Shown: piece after piece, positions 1 to 6,788 of the stretch
Layout of the letters: each line of letters begins with the position of its first letter
How positions within the stretch are numbered: the first letter of the stretch is position 1
Assembly (NCBI GenBank): GCA_025201865.1
Contig: MU603032.1
Location: forward strand, 9,522-24,927
Reading direction: 5' to 3'
DNA: 15,406 nucleotides
Source of the DNA: Ramicandelaber brevisporus
Taxonomy: Eukaryota; Kickxellomycota; Ramicandelaberales; Ramicandelaberaceae
Position numbers and translations under genes: made by a program
Notes under the pieces: generated by a model
Seen by the model: the letters and a program-made list of their open reading frames with translations, nothing else
Database searches by the model: none
Told to the model about the DNA's origin: nothing

Positions 1-352
1 GCTGTGGCTGCTGATAGTAGTATGGCTGTTGCTGGGCAGCTGGTGCTGGCTGAGCAGCAGCCTCGCTCGAAGAGCCGCCGCCGCTGAACATACCGGTGAG
101 ACCGGCACCAATGACGTGGCCGACTGCTGAGCCAACTGCTACACCACCAGCAGTGGCGGCCATCTGGCCAAAGAGACCTGGACCAGCAGATGGAGCGGCA
201 ACAGCAGTGGGGGCGGCGGCAGCTGGGGCAACTGGAGCTGGTGCTGGCGCACGTGGAGGTGGCATCGCAGCAGCCGGGGCTGGGGCGGCCATGGTAGATG
301 CGGAGCGGCGTGATGCCGGTGCTGGAGCTGAGCGACGGGTACTGCGAGCCAT
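1..352 (-). CDS. MIX17/CHCHD2-like mitochondrial CHCH protein (partial, 5' part)
   Basis: The frame reads from an ATG at 352 down to the window edge: 117 codons, no stop, so the gene continues to the left. Residues 1-20 are rich in Arg, Ser and Ala, as in a mitochondrial targeting segment. Residues 21-57 are Ala/Pro-rich. Residues 58-89 form the Gly/Ala hydrophobic stretch diagnostic of the CHCHD2/CHCHD10/Mix17 family ([14 protein letters not shown], then [12 protein letters not shown]). Residues 101-117 are Gln/Pro/Tyr-rich. In this family a twin CX9C CHCH domain follows; it would lie outside the window, so I cannot confirm it. Family members act in the mitochondrial intermembrane space and are linked to respiratory-chain and cristae function. 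The 5' leader (353-430) is CAA/CAG-rich on the coding strand. The family call is firm; CHCHD2-like versus another MIX17 paralog is open. Confidence 0.82.
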   Translation of the reverse strand, partial: MARSTRRSAPAPASRRSASTMAAPAPAAAMPPPRAPAPAPVAPAAAAPTAVAAPSAGPGLFGQMAATAGGVAVGSAVGHVIGAGLTGMFSGGGSSSEAAAQPAPAAQQQPYYYQQPQ

Positions 353-634
353 TGGAAGTGTTTGACGAGTGGTGTGCTTGTTGCTGTTGTTGTTGCTGTT
401 GCTGCTGATCTTACGACAAAGTCGATGACGATGAAGACGGTTTATTTTTTCACAGAAAAATGTAGGAGGTTTGTAGGTTTGCACAGCAGGCGGTGGAAAC
501 CGCCTTTTGCCTCCGGGAAAATGGTTCACGAAATGACTCGAAGACCTTAGAACATCAGTGCGGATTTCCCCCCCCCATCCTCTATTAAGCCGGCAGTTGC
601 TTACAAATGGACAAATCTTCATTACGGGAACAGT
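353..634. other. Intergenic: MIX17-like 5' leader and lipase-1 3' flank
   Basis: Non-coding stretch between two minus-strand genes. Near the MIX17-like ATG, 378-410 is a CAG/CAA-type trinucleotide run on the minus strand. A run of nine C lies at 568-576. No RNA gene or canonical TATA box was recognised. It should hold both the 3' end of the lipase at 635-1573 and the promoter of the CHCH gene. Confidence 0.5.
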
Positions 635-1573
635 TTAAAATAGTTGATTAAAGTATTCATAATGATCATCCCGTTTCAATTCCTCGCAAGAATACTGAGC
701 CGAGCATCTTGGATCTTCGCCATACGGCTCCATTGCATTGCACTTGATCAATTGGTCATTGTCATTGGCAAACAACTCTGAGTTGACATGCACATACGAT
801 TCATCTGGTGGCATATGCGTATAACCATCTCGACGATATACAAGACGATACAGGGTCAGATTCTTGAGCTTGTTCACGGCTTCGGCAAATACTGCATTGC
901 CCACTCGTGGAGATCCTGACGGCGCGGCAGTAATCTTCCACTCTGGATGAATGCGCGCAAAATCATACGCAGCAAATGTCGTGTAGGTTGCGGCCTGTGA
1001 ATGACCGATGATGAGTAGCTGATAGCCGGGATATTTGGACATGGCTGCTTCGGTTTGACGTATAGCCTCATATTTCATTGTTTCATAAGCAATTACGAAG
1101 CCCTCATACACAAGCGAACCTGGTAAGTCTGGTGGCCAGTGACGTTGGTAAATGTCCCACCCAGTAATTGCAACTTTCCAACCCCGGACCGCTCCAAAAA
1201 CCAAAACTATTGAGCGAAGTGAATGATCAACGCCCACAAAGCCCATGGCTATAGGTAATTTGATATGGAAAGTACTGAGGACAGTTGTAGACGGAATCTT
1301 CCCAAGCTTGCACATTGAGCATACCGGAGCAGTCCCCACGGTTTGTTCTTCGAGCGAGGCACCAATAAACCTTCCGTATTTTATCATCAAGTCAAAAAAC
1401 TCTTGTGACACAATCTCCAACGGCTTCAAGTTTATTGCGGCAGTGCTGTTGCTAGGTACTGGCGGTCGTTTTTGCAGTGCACACAGACTTGATACATTGG
1501 AAGCACAAGTAACGCTCAAAGTATAAAGCGAAAGAAGAATAATAACAACGTTTACCTTTATAGCGACAACCAT
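635..1573 (-). CDS. Secreted class 3 (fungal) lipase-like protein, copy 1, with altered active-site motifs
   Basis: A 312-residue alpha/beta hydrolase of the class 3 lipase family (Rhizomucor miehei lipase type), which hydrolyses acylglycerols or other esters. Residues 1-24 look like a signal peptide (hydrophobic core IILLSLYTL, then TCAS), so secretion is likely. The candidate triad is S192 in GHSQA (190-194), D249 in YRRDG, and H304 in the C-terminal DDHYEYF. SPRVGN (221-226) is the conserved loop after the nucleophile strand. Cysteines 85, 88, 278, 290 and 296 are shared with copy 2, suggesting disulfides. Two oddities: the usual FRGS/FRGT oxyanion-hole motif is FGAV (126-129), and the last Gly of GxSxG is Ala194. 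The C-terminal 236 residues align without gaps to the neighbouring copy at about 140 identities (hand count). The family is sure; catalytic activity is uncertain. Confidence 0.85.
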   Translation of the reverse strand: MVVAIKVNVVIILLSLYTLSVTCASNVSSLCALQKRPPVPSNSTAAINLKPLEIVSQEFFDLMIKYGRFIGASLEEQTVGTAPVCSMCKLGKIPSTTVLSTFHIKLPIAMGFVGVDHSLRSIVLVFGAVRGWKVAITGWDIYQRHWPPDLPGSLVYEGFVIAYETMKYEAIRQTEAAMSKYPGYQLLIIGHSQAATYTTFAAYDFARIHPEWKITAAPSGSPRVGNAVFAEAVNKLKNLTLYRLVYRRDGYTHMPPDESYVHVNSELFANDNDQLIKCNAMEPYGEDPRCSAQYSCEELKRDDHYEYFNQLF

Positions 1574-2182
1574 GTGTAAAGGAAACAGAAAGGCGTGAAT
1601 ATACAGTATCAGTGTTCGTGCCTCTATGAAGCAGGTGCAAACTTAAAGAGCCCCTCCCCATATAAACTATAGCTCCACCTCAATATATTTAAATCCATAT
1701 CTCCCCTTTTGGTGCTGAGGAGAAATCCACACACTCGACCAGCCAACAAAAACCCTGTATCAAAATAGGCGAGGAATTGATGCAATTTACGCCGAGTTAT
1801 GAAGCTCGACGCAAGTCAATAAGCAGCATTTGCAATCAATCCCCAGGTTCCCGGTGATGCTCCATTTTGTTTATCGAATAAGGTTGTAATTGGCAAATAA
1901 TTTTTTGTAGTTGTTGTTGGGGAGGGGGGGTTCATTTTAATAAACCTGGGTATCAATCAAGTTAACCATCGATAGACATGTTGAGGGAGAGTAGAGAATT
2001 ACTATATTGGAAAATCAAAATGGGAGAGAGAGAGATAATGTTGGGAACAATCAGAAGTACTAATGAGTTGCAATAATAAATAAGAGCCCAGGCGGCTAAA
2101 TTGAAATAAGTATCAACCATCCACAGTGCACGAACAAACCAACGAACAAGCATTACCATTCTTTACATTTACAACAAAGACA
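1574..2182. promoter_or_regulatory. Divergent promoter region between the two lipase paralogs
   Basis: This 609-bp gap separates the two lipase start codons, which face away from each other. On the copy-1 side, AT-rich TATA-like stretches lie at 1660-1671 and 1683-1693, about 90-120 bp before its ATG. On the copy-2 side an AATAATAAATAAG stretch at 2072-2084 sits about 100 bp before its ATG. A G-rich run (GGGGAGGGGGGG) lies at 1919-1930 and a GA dinucleotide run near 2025-2036. No gene, tRNA or long repeat was found. The core-promoter calls are by position and composition only. Confidence 0.4.
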
Positions 2183-3094
2183 ATGCTGTTAGCAAAGACC
2201 GCTGTCTTCATCTCATTTATTTCAAATGCCTTTGTTTATGCTAGAATAGCACCGTTGTGCAATTTTCTGTCATCACATCGATTCAACTCTAAAGCTGCCA
2301 CAAGCCCATCAATAATCATGTCACAAGCTACTATGGACAACATAATTAGCATCGGTCGCTCTGCGGTAGCTGCTTTTGAGCCGCAAACTCCTGGAACCTC
2401 TCCAGTCTGCTCATATTGCAAGTTAGGTAAAATTCCTTCTCAAACTGTGCTGAGTGCATTTAAATCCCGGTATGCTCCTGCTCTAGGATATGTAGGCGTG
2501 GACCATTCGCTGCGCCGCGTCATCCTGGGATTTGGAGCCGTTCTGGGTATTCTGACGAAAATCATGGCAGTCGACACTTATTCGAGACGATGGCCGAGAG
2601 AGCTGCCGGGCTCATACGTGTTCGAAGGTCTTGCTATGAGATATGAGACTATTCGTGAGCAAGCAATCAGACAGACTGAAAGTGCCATGAAACAGTATCC
2701 CAACTACGAACTGGTCATTACTGGCCACTCTCAAGGCGCCGCGTACACAACCTTTGCTATTTATGACCTGGGCACGAGACACCCTGACTGGAACATTACA
2801 GCAGTCCCCACTGGATCACCGAGAGTTGGCAATGTAGCCTTTGCAGAGGCGGTGAATAGTTTGAAGAACACAACGGTGTATCGCGTCACATATAAACGAG
2901 ACACCGTTGTGCAACTCCCGTCAATCGAGGAATTTGTCCACATCAACACTGAATACTTTTACAACGACGCCAACCAGTTTGTCAAGTGTAATTCATATCA
3001 GCCATATGGGGAGGATCCAAACTGCTCGGCACGCTATCCATGTGAAGAATTGAAATGGGAAGATCACACTGAATATTTAAGTGATCAATTCTAA
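2183..3094 (+). CDS. Secreted class 3 (fungal) lipase-like protein, copy 2
   Basis: 303 residues from the ATG at 2183; an open frame continues upstream but without an earlier ATG. Residues 1-22 look like a signal peptide (MLLAKTAVFISFISNAFVYA). The candidate catalytic triad is S183 in a normal GHSQG elbow (181-185), D240 in YKRDT and H295 in WEDHTEYL. SPRVGN is at 212-217. As in copy 1, the oxyanion-hole position usually occupied by RGS/RGT reads FGAV (117-120), so loss of that motif predates the duplication or is shared by this subfamily. It is head-to-head with copy 1 and about 59% identical to it over the last 236 residues (140/236, hand count). Its 3' end converges on the TrpRS gene 170 bp away. 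A secreted esterase role, such as nutrient breakdown, is inferred from the family; the substrate is unknown. Confidence 0.87.
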   Translation: MLLAKTAVFISFISNAFVYARIAPLCNFLSSHRFNSKAATSPSIIMSQATMDNIISIGRSAVAAFEPQTPGTSPVCSYCKLGKIPSQTVLSAFKSRYAPALGYVGVDHSLRRVILGFGAVLGILTKIMAVDTYSRRWPRELPGSYVFEGLAMRYETIREQAIRQTESAMKQYPNYELVITGHSQGAAYTTFAIYDLGTRHPDWNITAVPTGSPRVGNVAFAEAVNSLKNTTVYRVTYKRDTVVQLPSIEEFVHINTEYFYNDANQFVKCNSYQPYGEDPNCSARYPCEELKWEDHTEYLSDQF

Positions 3095-3142
3095 TAAGCA
3101 TAATCCTATTTATTCGCAGCTGACAAAGACACTTTCTCTTTG

Positions 3143-3178
3143 ATACGTTTTATACGTCTTATACGTTTTATATGTTTT
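3143..3178. repeat. Four tandem 9-bp units in a convergent 3' intergenic gap
   Basis: Four exact-length units, ATACGTTTT, ATACGTCTT, ATACGTTTT and ATATGTTTT, occupy 3143-3178 with no spacing. They lie between the stop codons of lipase copy 2 and the TrpRS gene. They could be 3'-processing signals for the plus-strand transcript or a simple minisatellite. Confidence 0.85.
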
Positions 3179-3264
3179 CTCCTTTTTACACCATTTCCGT
3201 TCTTTTATCTTTTTAAATTGCAAGTTATTAAAAGTGTGAGGCCGGTTGCGTAAGTTAAGAGACT

Positions 3265-4632
3265 TCATTTCTTATTCTTGGATTCTGAAGCAGATGGTCC
3301 AAAGTCAACAGGACGCGGGTAATCCTTATCCATGAACTTGTCAATGATGTCATCAGTGACCGCGTTTTCATTATCTTGGAACACCTTGACAAAGTCCTGA
3401 ATAACCTTGATGCACTTTTGCTTCATTTCACCAGTCGAAATGACACCCGATTTGTATCCATCATGCAGCGCCTTGAGCTCCTCATCGTCTTCCAAAAAGT
3501 ACGTCAGATACTGATATGGCACATCGACATCCGGGTTACCACCCAGTCTGCGGTGCTCCTCAAGCGACACTTGACCACCCGAAAACGCGTAGCGGTTAAT
3601 CTTGTTCTTGATTTGGTTGGGAGTATCCGACATGTAGATTGACGTATCTGCCGAGGAGGCGCTCATCTTGGTTTGAGAGCCCTGCAAGGCTGGCAAGAAC
3701 GTCGAGTGGATCAGCGATGGCTTGTGGTACTTGAGCTTGGCAGCGACATCGCGGGTGACACGGAAGTACGGATCCTGATCGATGGAGCATGGAATCAAGC
3801 AAGGAATGTTGGTGCGGCCGCCAAAGATTGTGGGGAACGCAGCCGAGAACGATGGAGCGGCCTGGATCGACGCAAAGTGAATCTTGCCCAAGCTGTCAGA
3901 GTTGTCAAAGCCGAACACGGCGCGAGCGGTTGAAAAGTTGATGTGCTTGGACACCTTGACGATGGTGGGGTACATGGTGCCAACGTAATCAAGGTTGGAG
4001 AAGATGAACGTCTTTTCTGGCTTGAAACCAAGAGCAATGATCTGGCGGGCGTTTGTGCGAGAGAACTGACGAACATCCTCAATGCTCAAGCCTTGGCGGA
4101 ACAGGAACTTCTCGTCATCAGTCAGCTGGATCACCAATGGGACGTCGAATACGTCTTGCAGGTACTTGACAAAGGTGAATGGAACCATGTGGCCCAGGTG
4201 CATGGCGTTGCTGCTGGGACCGCGGCCAGTGTACAGATAGAAAGGCTTGCCAGCCTCCTTCAAGTCGAGGATCTTGCTCAAGTCGCGATGGGAGAATACG
4301 ATGCCACGGCGGATGAAGCGATGCAAAGGCTTGCCGATAACACGCTGGAAGCGCTCGATAAGCTCGGCATCAACCGGGCGAGTGCCGAACTGCTGGATAA
4401 GCTTGTCGTAGTTGATGGCCTGGGCCTGGCCGTCGACAACCTCGCCCTGGACGTCCCATGGAGTGACAACCTGGCCGCCAGCGGCTGCGGCACTCTCGGC
4501 GGTGCCAGGCACGTAGTTGGCAGATGAAGGCGCTGGAGATGGAGACACAGAGTCTGCGGGCTGCGACAGGGACACTGCGGCCGTGCTGGCAGTCAGATCT
4601 GCGACGGTGGCTTTCTGCGGCTCGGTGGTCAT
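3265..4632 (-). CDS. WRS1: Tryptophanyl-tRNA synthetase, eukaryotic cytoplasmic type
   Basis: A class Ic aminoacyl-tRNA synthetase that charges tRNA-Trp with tryptophan using ATP. With the ATG at 4632 it has 455 residues, close to fungal cytosolic TrpRS. Residues 1-54 are a low-complexity Ala/Ser/Pro extension. The eukaryotic VTPWDVQG motif is at 56-63, the HIGH-type signature as HLGH at 145-148 in SSNAMHLGH, and the KMSKS-type signature as KMSAS at 322-326, the form usual in eukaryotic TrpRS. Other family segments are QLTDDEKF (169-176) and CSIDQDPYFR (282-291). No WHEP domain is present. The frame stays open for about 64 codons upstream of the ATG with a Lys/Arg-rich, acid-poor composition but no ATG, so I did not include it. 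The gene converges on lipase copy 2 and follows the ALDH gene on the same strand. Confidence 0.95.
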   Translation of the reverse strand: MTTEPQKATVADLTASTAAVSLSQPADSVSPSPAPSSANYVPGTAESAAAAGGQVVTPWDVQGEVVDGQAQAINYDKLIQQFGTRPVDAELIERFQRVIGKPLHRFIRRGIVFSHRDLSKILDLKEAGKPFYLYTGRGPSSNAMHLGHMVPFTFVKYLQDVFDVPLVIQLTDDEKFLFRQGLSIEDVRQFSRTNARQIIALGFKPEKTFIFSNLDYVGTMYPTIVKVSKHINFSTARAVFGFDNSDSLGKIHFASIQAAPSFSAAFPTIFGGRTNIPCLIPCSIDQDPYFRVTRDVAAKLKYHKPSLIHSTFLPALQGSQTKMSASSADTSIYMSDTPNQIKNKINRYAFSGGQVSLEEHRRLGGNPDVDVPYQYLTYFLEDDEELKALHDGYKSGVISTGEMKQKCIKVIQDFVKVFQDNENAVTDDIIDKFMDKDYPRPVDFGPSASESKNKK

Positions 4633-4946
4633 TGCTATCGGTGCCGTTGGTGTACTTTGATAGATCAAGGTTTTCTGTGCGTTTGTGCGTTTGTACGTTT
4701 GTGAGTTGTGTGAGCGTTTGTGTGTATTATTCGCTTCCACGCTCTGGTGAGCAAGACTCTTTGATGTCCTTCTTTTTTTTTTTACAATGGCACCAAGCGA
4801 TACCGCAGCTTGGGTGTGATTCACATATAAGTTATGAGATGGCGCTGTAATACAAAAGCACTGTTAAAAAAAAAACAACGTAATTGAGGAAAAAAATGAG
4901 TAATCATGACTAGGGAATTGACATGCTGCGTATCTCAATGAATGAA
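4633..4946. promoter_or_regulatory. TrpRS promoter/leader and 3' flank of the ALDH gene
   Basis: A 314-bp gap between two minus-strand genes. On the coding strand, 4675-4735 is a CA-rich leader with repeated ACAAACG-like units. A possible TATA-like TTATATG lies at 4825-4831, about 190 bp before the TrpRS ATG. Homopolymers are A10 at 4866-4875 and a T run near 4770-4781. No other gene is seen. Confidence 0.4.
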
Positions 4947-6440
4947 TTAGTTCAACCAACTCTGCTCACGTGGAACAGTCCATTTGGTGGTGACTTTGCG
5001 ACGCGTTGTAAAGAACTCTACACCTCCGTCTCCCGTGATATCCGCGTCACCAAACTTGCTGGCTTTAGTTCCACCGAAGCTAAACGGTTCGCGCGGCACT
5101 GGAACTCCAATGTTGACTCCAATCATTGCCGCGGTCAGTCGGCTCACAACTCTCTCCGCTGCTGCTCCAGACTGCGTGTAGACTGCAGCTGCATTGCCAT
5201 ACTCGCTGCGGTTCTCAATGGCAACGGCATGCTCAAGAGTCATGCATTCGAAAATGGACAAAACTGGACCAAATATCTCGTCCTTCATTGCACGATCTTC
5301 TTGATTGTGGTGGAGAATGATAGTTGGGCCAACCCAGCATCCGCCAGTTTCAGAACGCTTGGAGGTGAAGGCAGCATTCTTGCGGCCATCGAGTAAGATT
5401 GTGGCACCATTGAGCTCGGCCTCATCAATATAGCGATTAATGCGAGTGACGGCAACTTCATCAATGACCGGGCCAATGTCACGAGGGCCAGAGCCTGGCT
5501 GCAGCTCCTTGGAAAACTCAATAATCTTGTCCAGAAGCTCCGAGAATGGACCGATCGTCAATAGCACGGAGGCAGCCATGCAGCGCTGGCCGGAGCATCC
5601 GGTGAATGAATTGACAACATCTCGAGCAGTCATCGTAATGTCACAGTCTGGTAGCGCAAGCAAATGGTTCTTGGCTCCACCTAGTGCAAGACAGCGCTTG
5701 TTGGTAGAACGAGCAGCCTCCGAAATCGAACGTGCGACGGCGGTTGTGCCCACAAATGTGACGGCACGAACATCGGGGTGTGCAACTAGCAGCTGGGCAG
5801 CAGTCTTGTCTCCATGCACAATGTTGAACACACCGGGCGGGAACACGTCTTTGAGCAATTCAGCAACGCGCGTCATTGTCATTGGAACCTTCTCACTCGG
5901 CTTCAACACAACGGTATTGCCACAGGCCAGCGCAATTGGAATAGTCCACATTGGCACCATGAACGGGAAATTCAGCGGAACAATGCACGCCACCACACCA
6001 AGGGACTTGCGCTCGTCGCGACATGTCACTCCTCGACTAACCTCGGCAATGTGTCCAAGAACATCCGGATTATTCTGCAGGGACATGGCATACTGCAGCG
6101 TTTCCAAACCTTTGCGGATCTCGGCAACAGCTTCCACGGTGGTCTTGCCATGCTCCTGCACAATGAGCGCAGTCAGCTCGTCGAGATGCGATTCGATGAC
6201 AGTGTGCATCTTGATCAAATATTGAGCACGGTCCTTGTAGGTGCGATGAGACCAGTCTGCGTACACTTCGAGAGCGGCGTGGACGGCGGCGTCAACATCG
6301 GCGCTTGACGCCAGAGGGACGTGGGCAATGATGTCGTTAGTGTGTGGTGTCGCCACCGGAAGCCATCCTACGTTGTTCTTGGATGGCAGGTACTTGTCGT
6401 TCTTGATAAAGTGGGCGAGACGAACTGGTGAAGAATCCAT
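4947..6440 (-). CDS. Methylmalonate-semialdehyde dehydrogenase-type (acylating) aldehyde dehydrogenase
   Basis: 497 residues from the ATG at 6440. It belongs to the ALDH6/MmsA/IolA group, which oxidises malonate or methylmalonate semialdehyde to acetyl- or propionyl-CoA with NAD+ in valine, thymine and related catabolism. Diagnostic features are PLNFPF (155-160), LKPSEK (179-184), the NAD-binding FVGTT (229-233), the group-specific GGAKNH (254-259) in place of the ELGGK of ordinary ALDHs, the nucleophile C287 in CSGQRC (282-287) and DEIFGP (387-392). The C-terminal part reads VPREPFSFGG...ITGDGGVEFFT, which by memory differs from the usual mitochondrial enzyme there. No clear mitochondrial presequence follows the chosen ATG, although the frame is open upstream for at least 44 codons. 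It is divergent from ORC3 across 348 bp. The family call is strong; substrate and compartment are less certain. Confidence 0.88.
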   Translation of the reverse strand: MDSSPVRLAHFIKNDKYLPSKNNVGWLPVATPHTNDIIAHVPLASSADVDAAVHAALEVYADWSHRTYKDRAQYLIKMHTVIESHLDELTALIVQEHGKTTVEAVAEIRKGLETLQYAMSLQNNPDVLGHIAEVSRGVTCRDERKSLGVVACIVPLNFPFMVPMWTIPIALACGNTVVLKPSEKVPMTMTRVAELLKDVFPPGVFNIVHGDKTAAQLLVAHPDVRAVTFVGTTAVARSISEAARSTNKRCLALGGAKNHLLALPDCDITMTARDVVNSFTGCSGQRCMAASVLLTIGPFSELLDKIIEFSKELQPGSGPRDIGPVIDEVAVTRINRYIDEAELNGATILLDGRKNAAFTSKRSETGGCWVGPTIILHHNQEDRAMKDEIFGPVLSIFECMTLEHAVAIENRSEYGNAAAVYTQSGAAAERVVSRLTAAMIGVNIGVPVPREPFSFGGTKASKFGDADITGDGGVEFFTTRRKVTTKWTVPREQSWLN

Positions 6441-6442
6441 TT

Positions 6443-6477
6443 GAAGTGAAGCGAAGTGAAGTGAAGCGAAGTGAAGT
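6443..6477 (-). repeat. 15-bp tandem repeat built of GAAGT/GAAGC pentamers in the ALDH leader
   Basis: On the plus strand the 15-mer GAAGTGAAGCGAAGT occurs at 6443-6457 and 6458-6472, followed by GAAGT at 6473-6477, making seven pentamers in all. On the ALDH coding strand this is a CTTCA/CTTCG pyrimidine-rich tract ending two bases before the ATG. Confidence 0.9.
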
Positions 6478-6591
6478 ATACAATAGCAACAAAGGCAACA
6501 ATAGTAGATGAAGATGAGACGAAGTAGTCGAAAGAGAGCAAAGCCTATTAGTGCGTATGCGCGCCTTTCCAATGGAAAAAAGTGGGTGCGT

Positions 6592-6597
6592 CACGTG
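6592..6597. promoter_or_regulatory. CACGTG E-box in the ALDH/ORC3 divergent promoter
   Basis: A perfect CACGTG hexamer within TCACGTGGTG. It is the core recognised by bHLH factors such as Cbf1/Pho4/USF types. It lies 152 bp from the ALDH ATG and 192 bp from the ORC3 ATG. Function is inferred. Confidence 0.4.
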
Positions 6598-6788
6598 GTG
6601 CTCATCCAGTCCACTTTCTCTCTTGCTTGCTCACTCACTCGCTCACTCGTTCACTCGGAGGGAAACACGGAGTATCAGCCAAAAGCAGCATAACAAAAAA
6701 CAAAAACAGCAAAACAAACAAAAAGGAAAGAGCAGTGTAGCAAAGAACAACAAAACAAAACATAGCATTGCACACTCAACTCCAAGCA

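Larger units (their letters stand above)
6441..6788. promoter_or_regulatory. Divergent promoter between the ALDH and ORC3 genes
   Basis: This 348-bp region serves both genes. Next to the ALDH ATG is a pentamer repeat (6443-6477). A CCAAT pentamer lies at 6569-6573 and a CACGTG E-box at 6592-6597. A run of CTCA/CTCG-like tetramers occupies about 6628-6657. The last 100 bp before the ORC3 ATG is a CAAA/CAACA-rich leader. No TATA box is obvious. Factor binding is inference from the motifs only. Confidence 0.45.

Noticed and set aside
1574-2182. Search for tRNA, snRNA or a small gene in the lipase intergenic region
   Set aside because: No A/B-box pair, cloverleaf arms or conserved RNA motif could be found by eye.
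3943-4527. A 194-codon open frame on the plus strand, antisense to TrpRS
   Set aside because: It is the complement of a well-supported TrpRS gene, its translation has no family-like motifs, and long antisense frames are common in codon-biased genes.
5440-6225. A 261-codon open frame on the plus strand, antisense to the ALDH
   Set aside because: It lies wholly inside the dehydrogenase, which carries all catalytic motifs; the antisense translation resembles no known protein.
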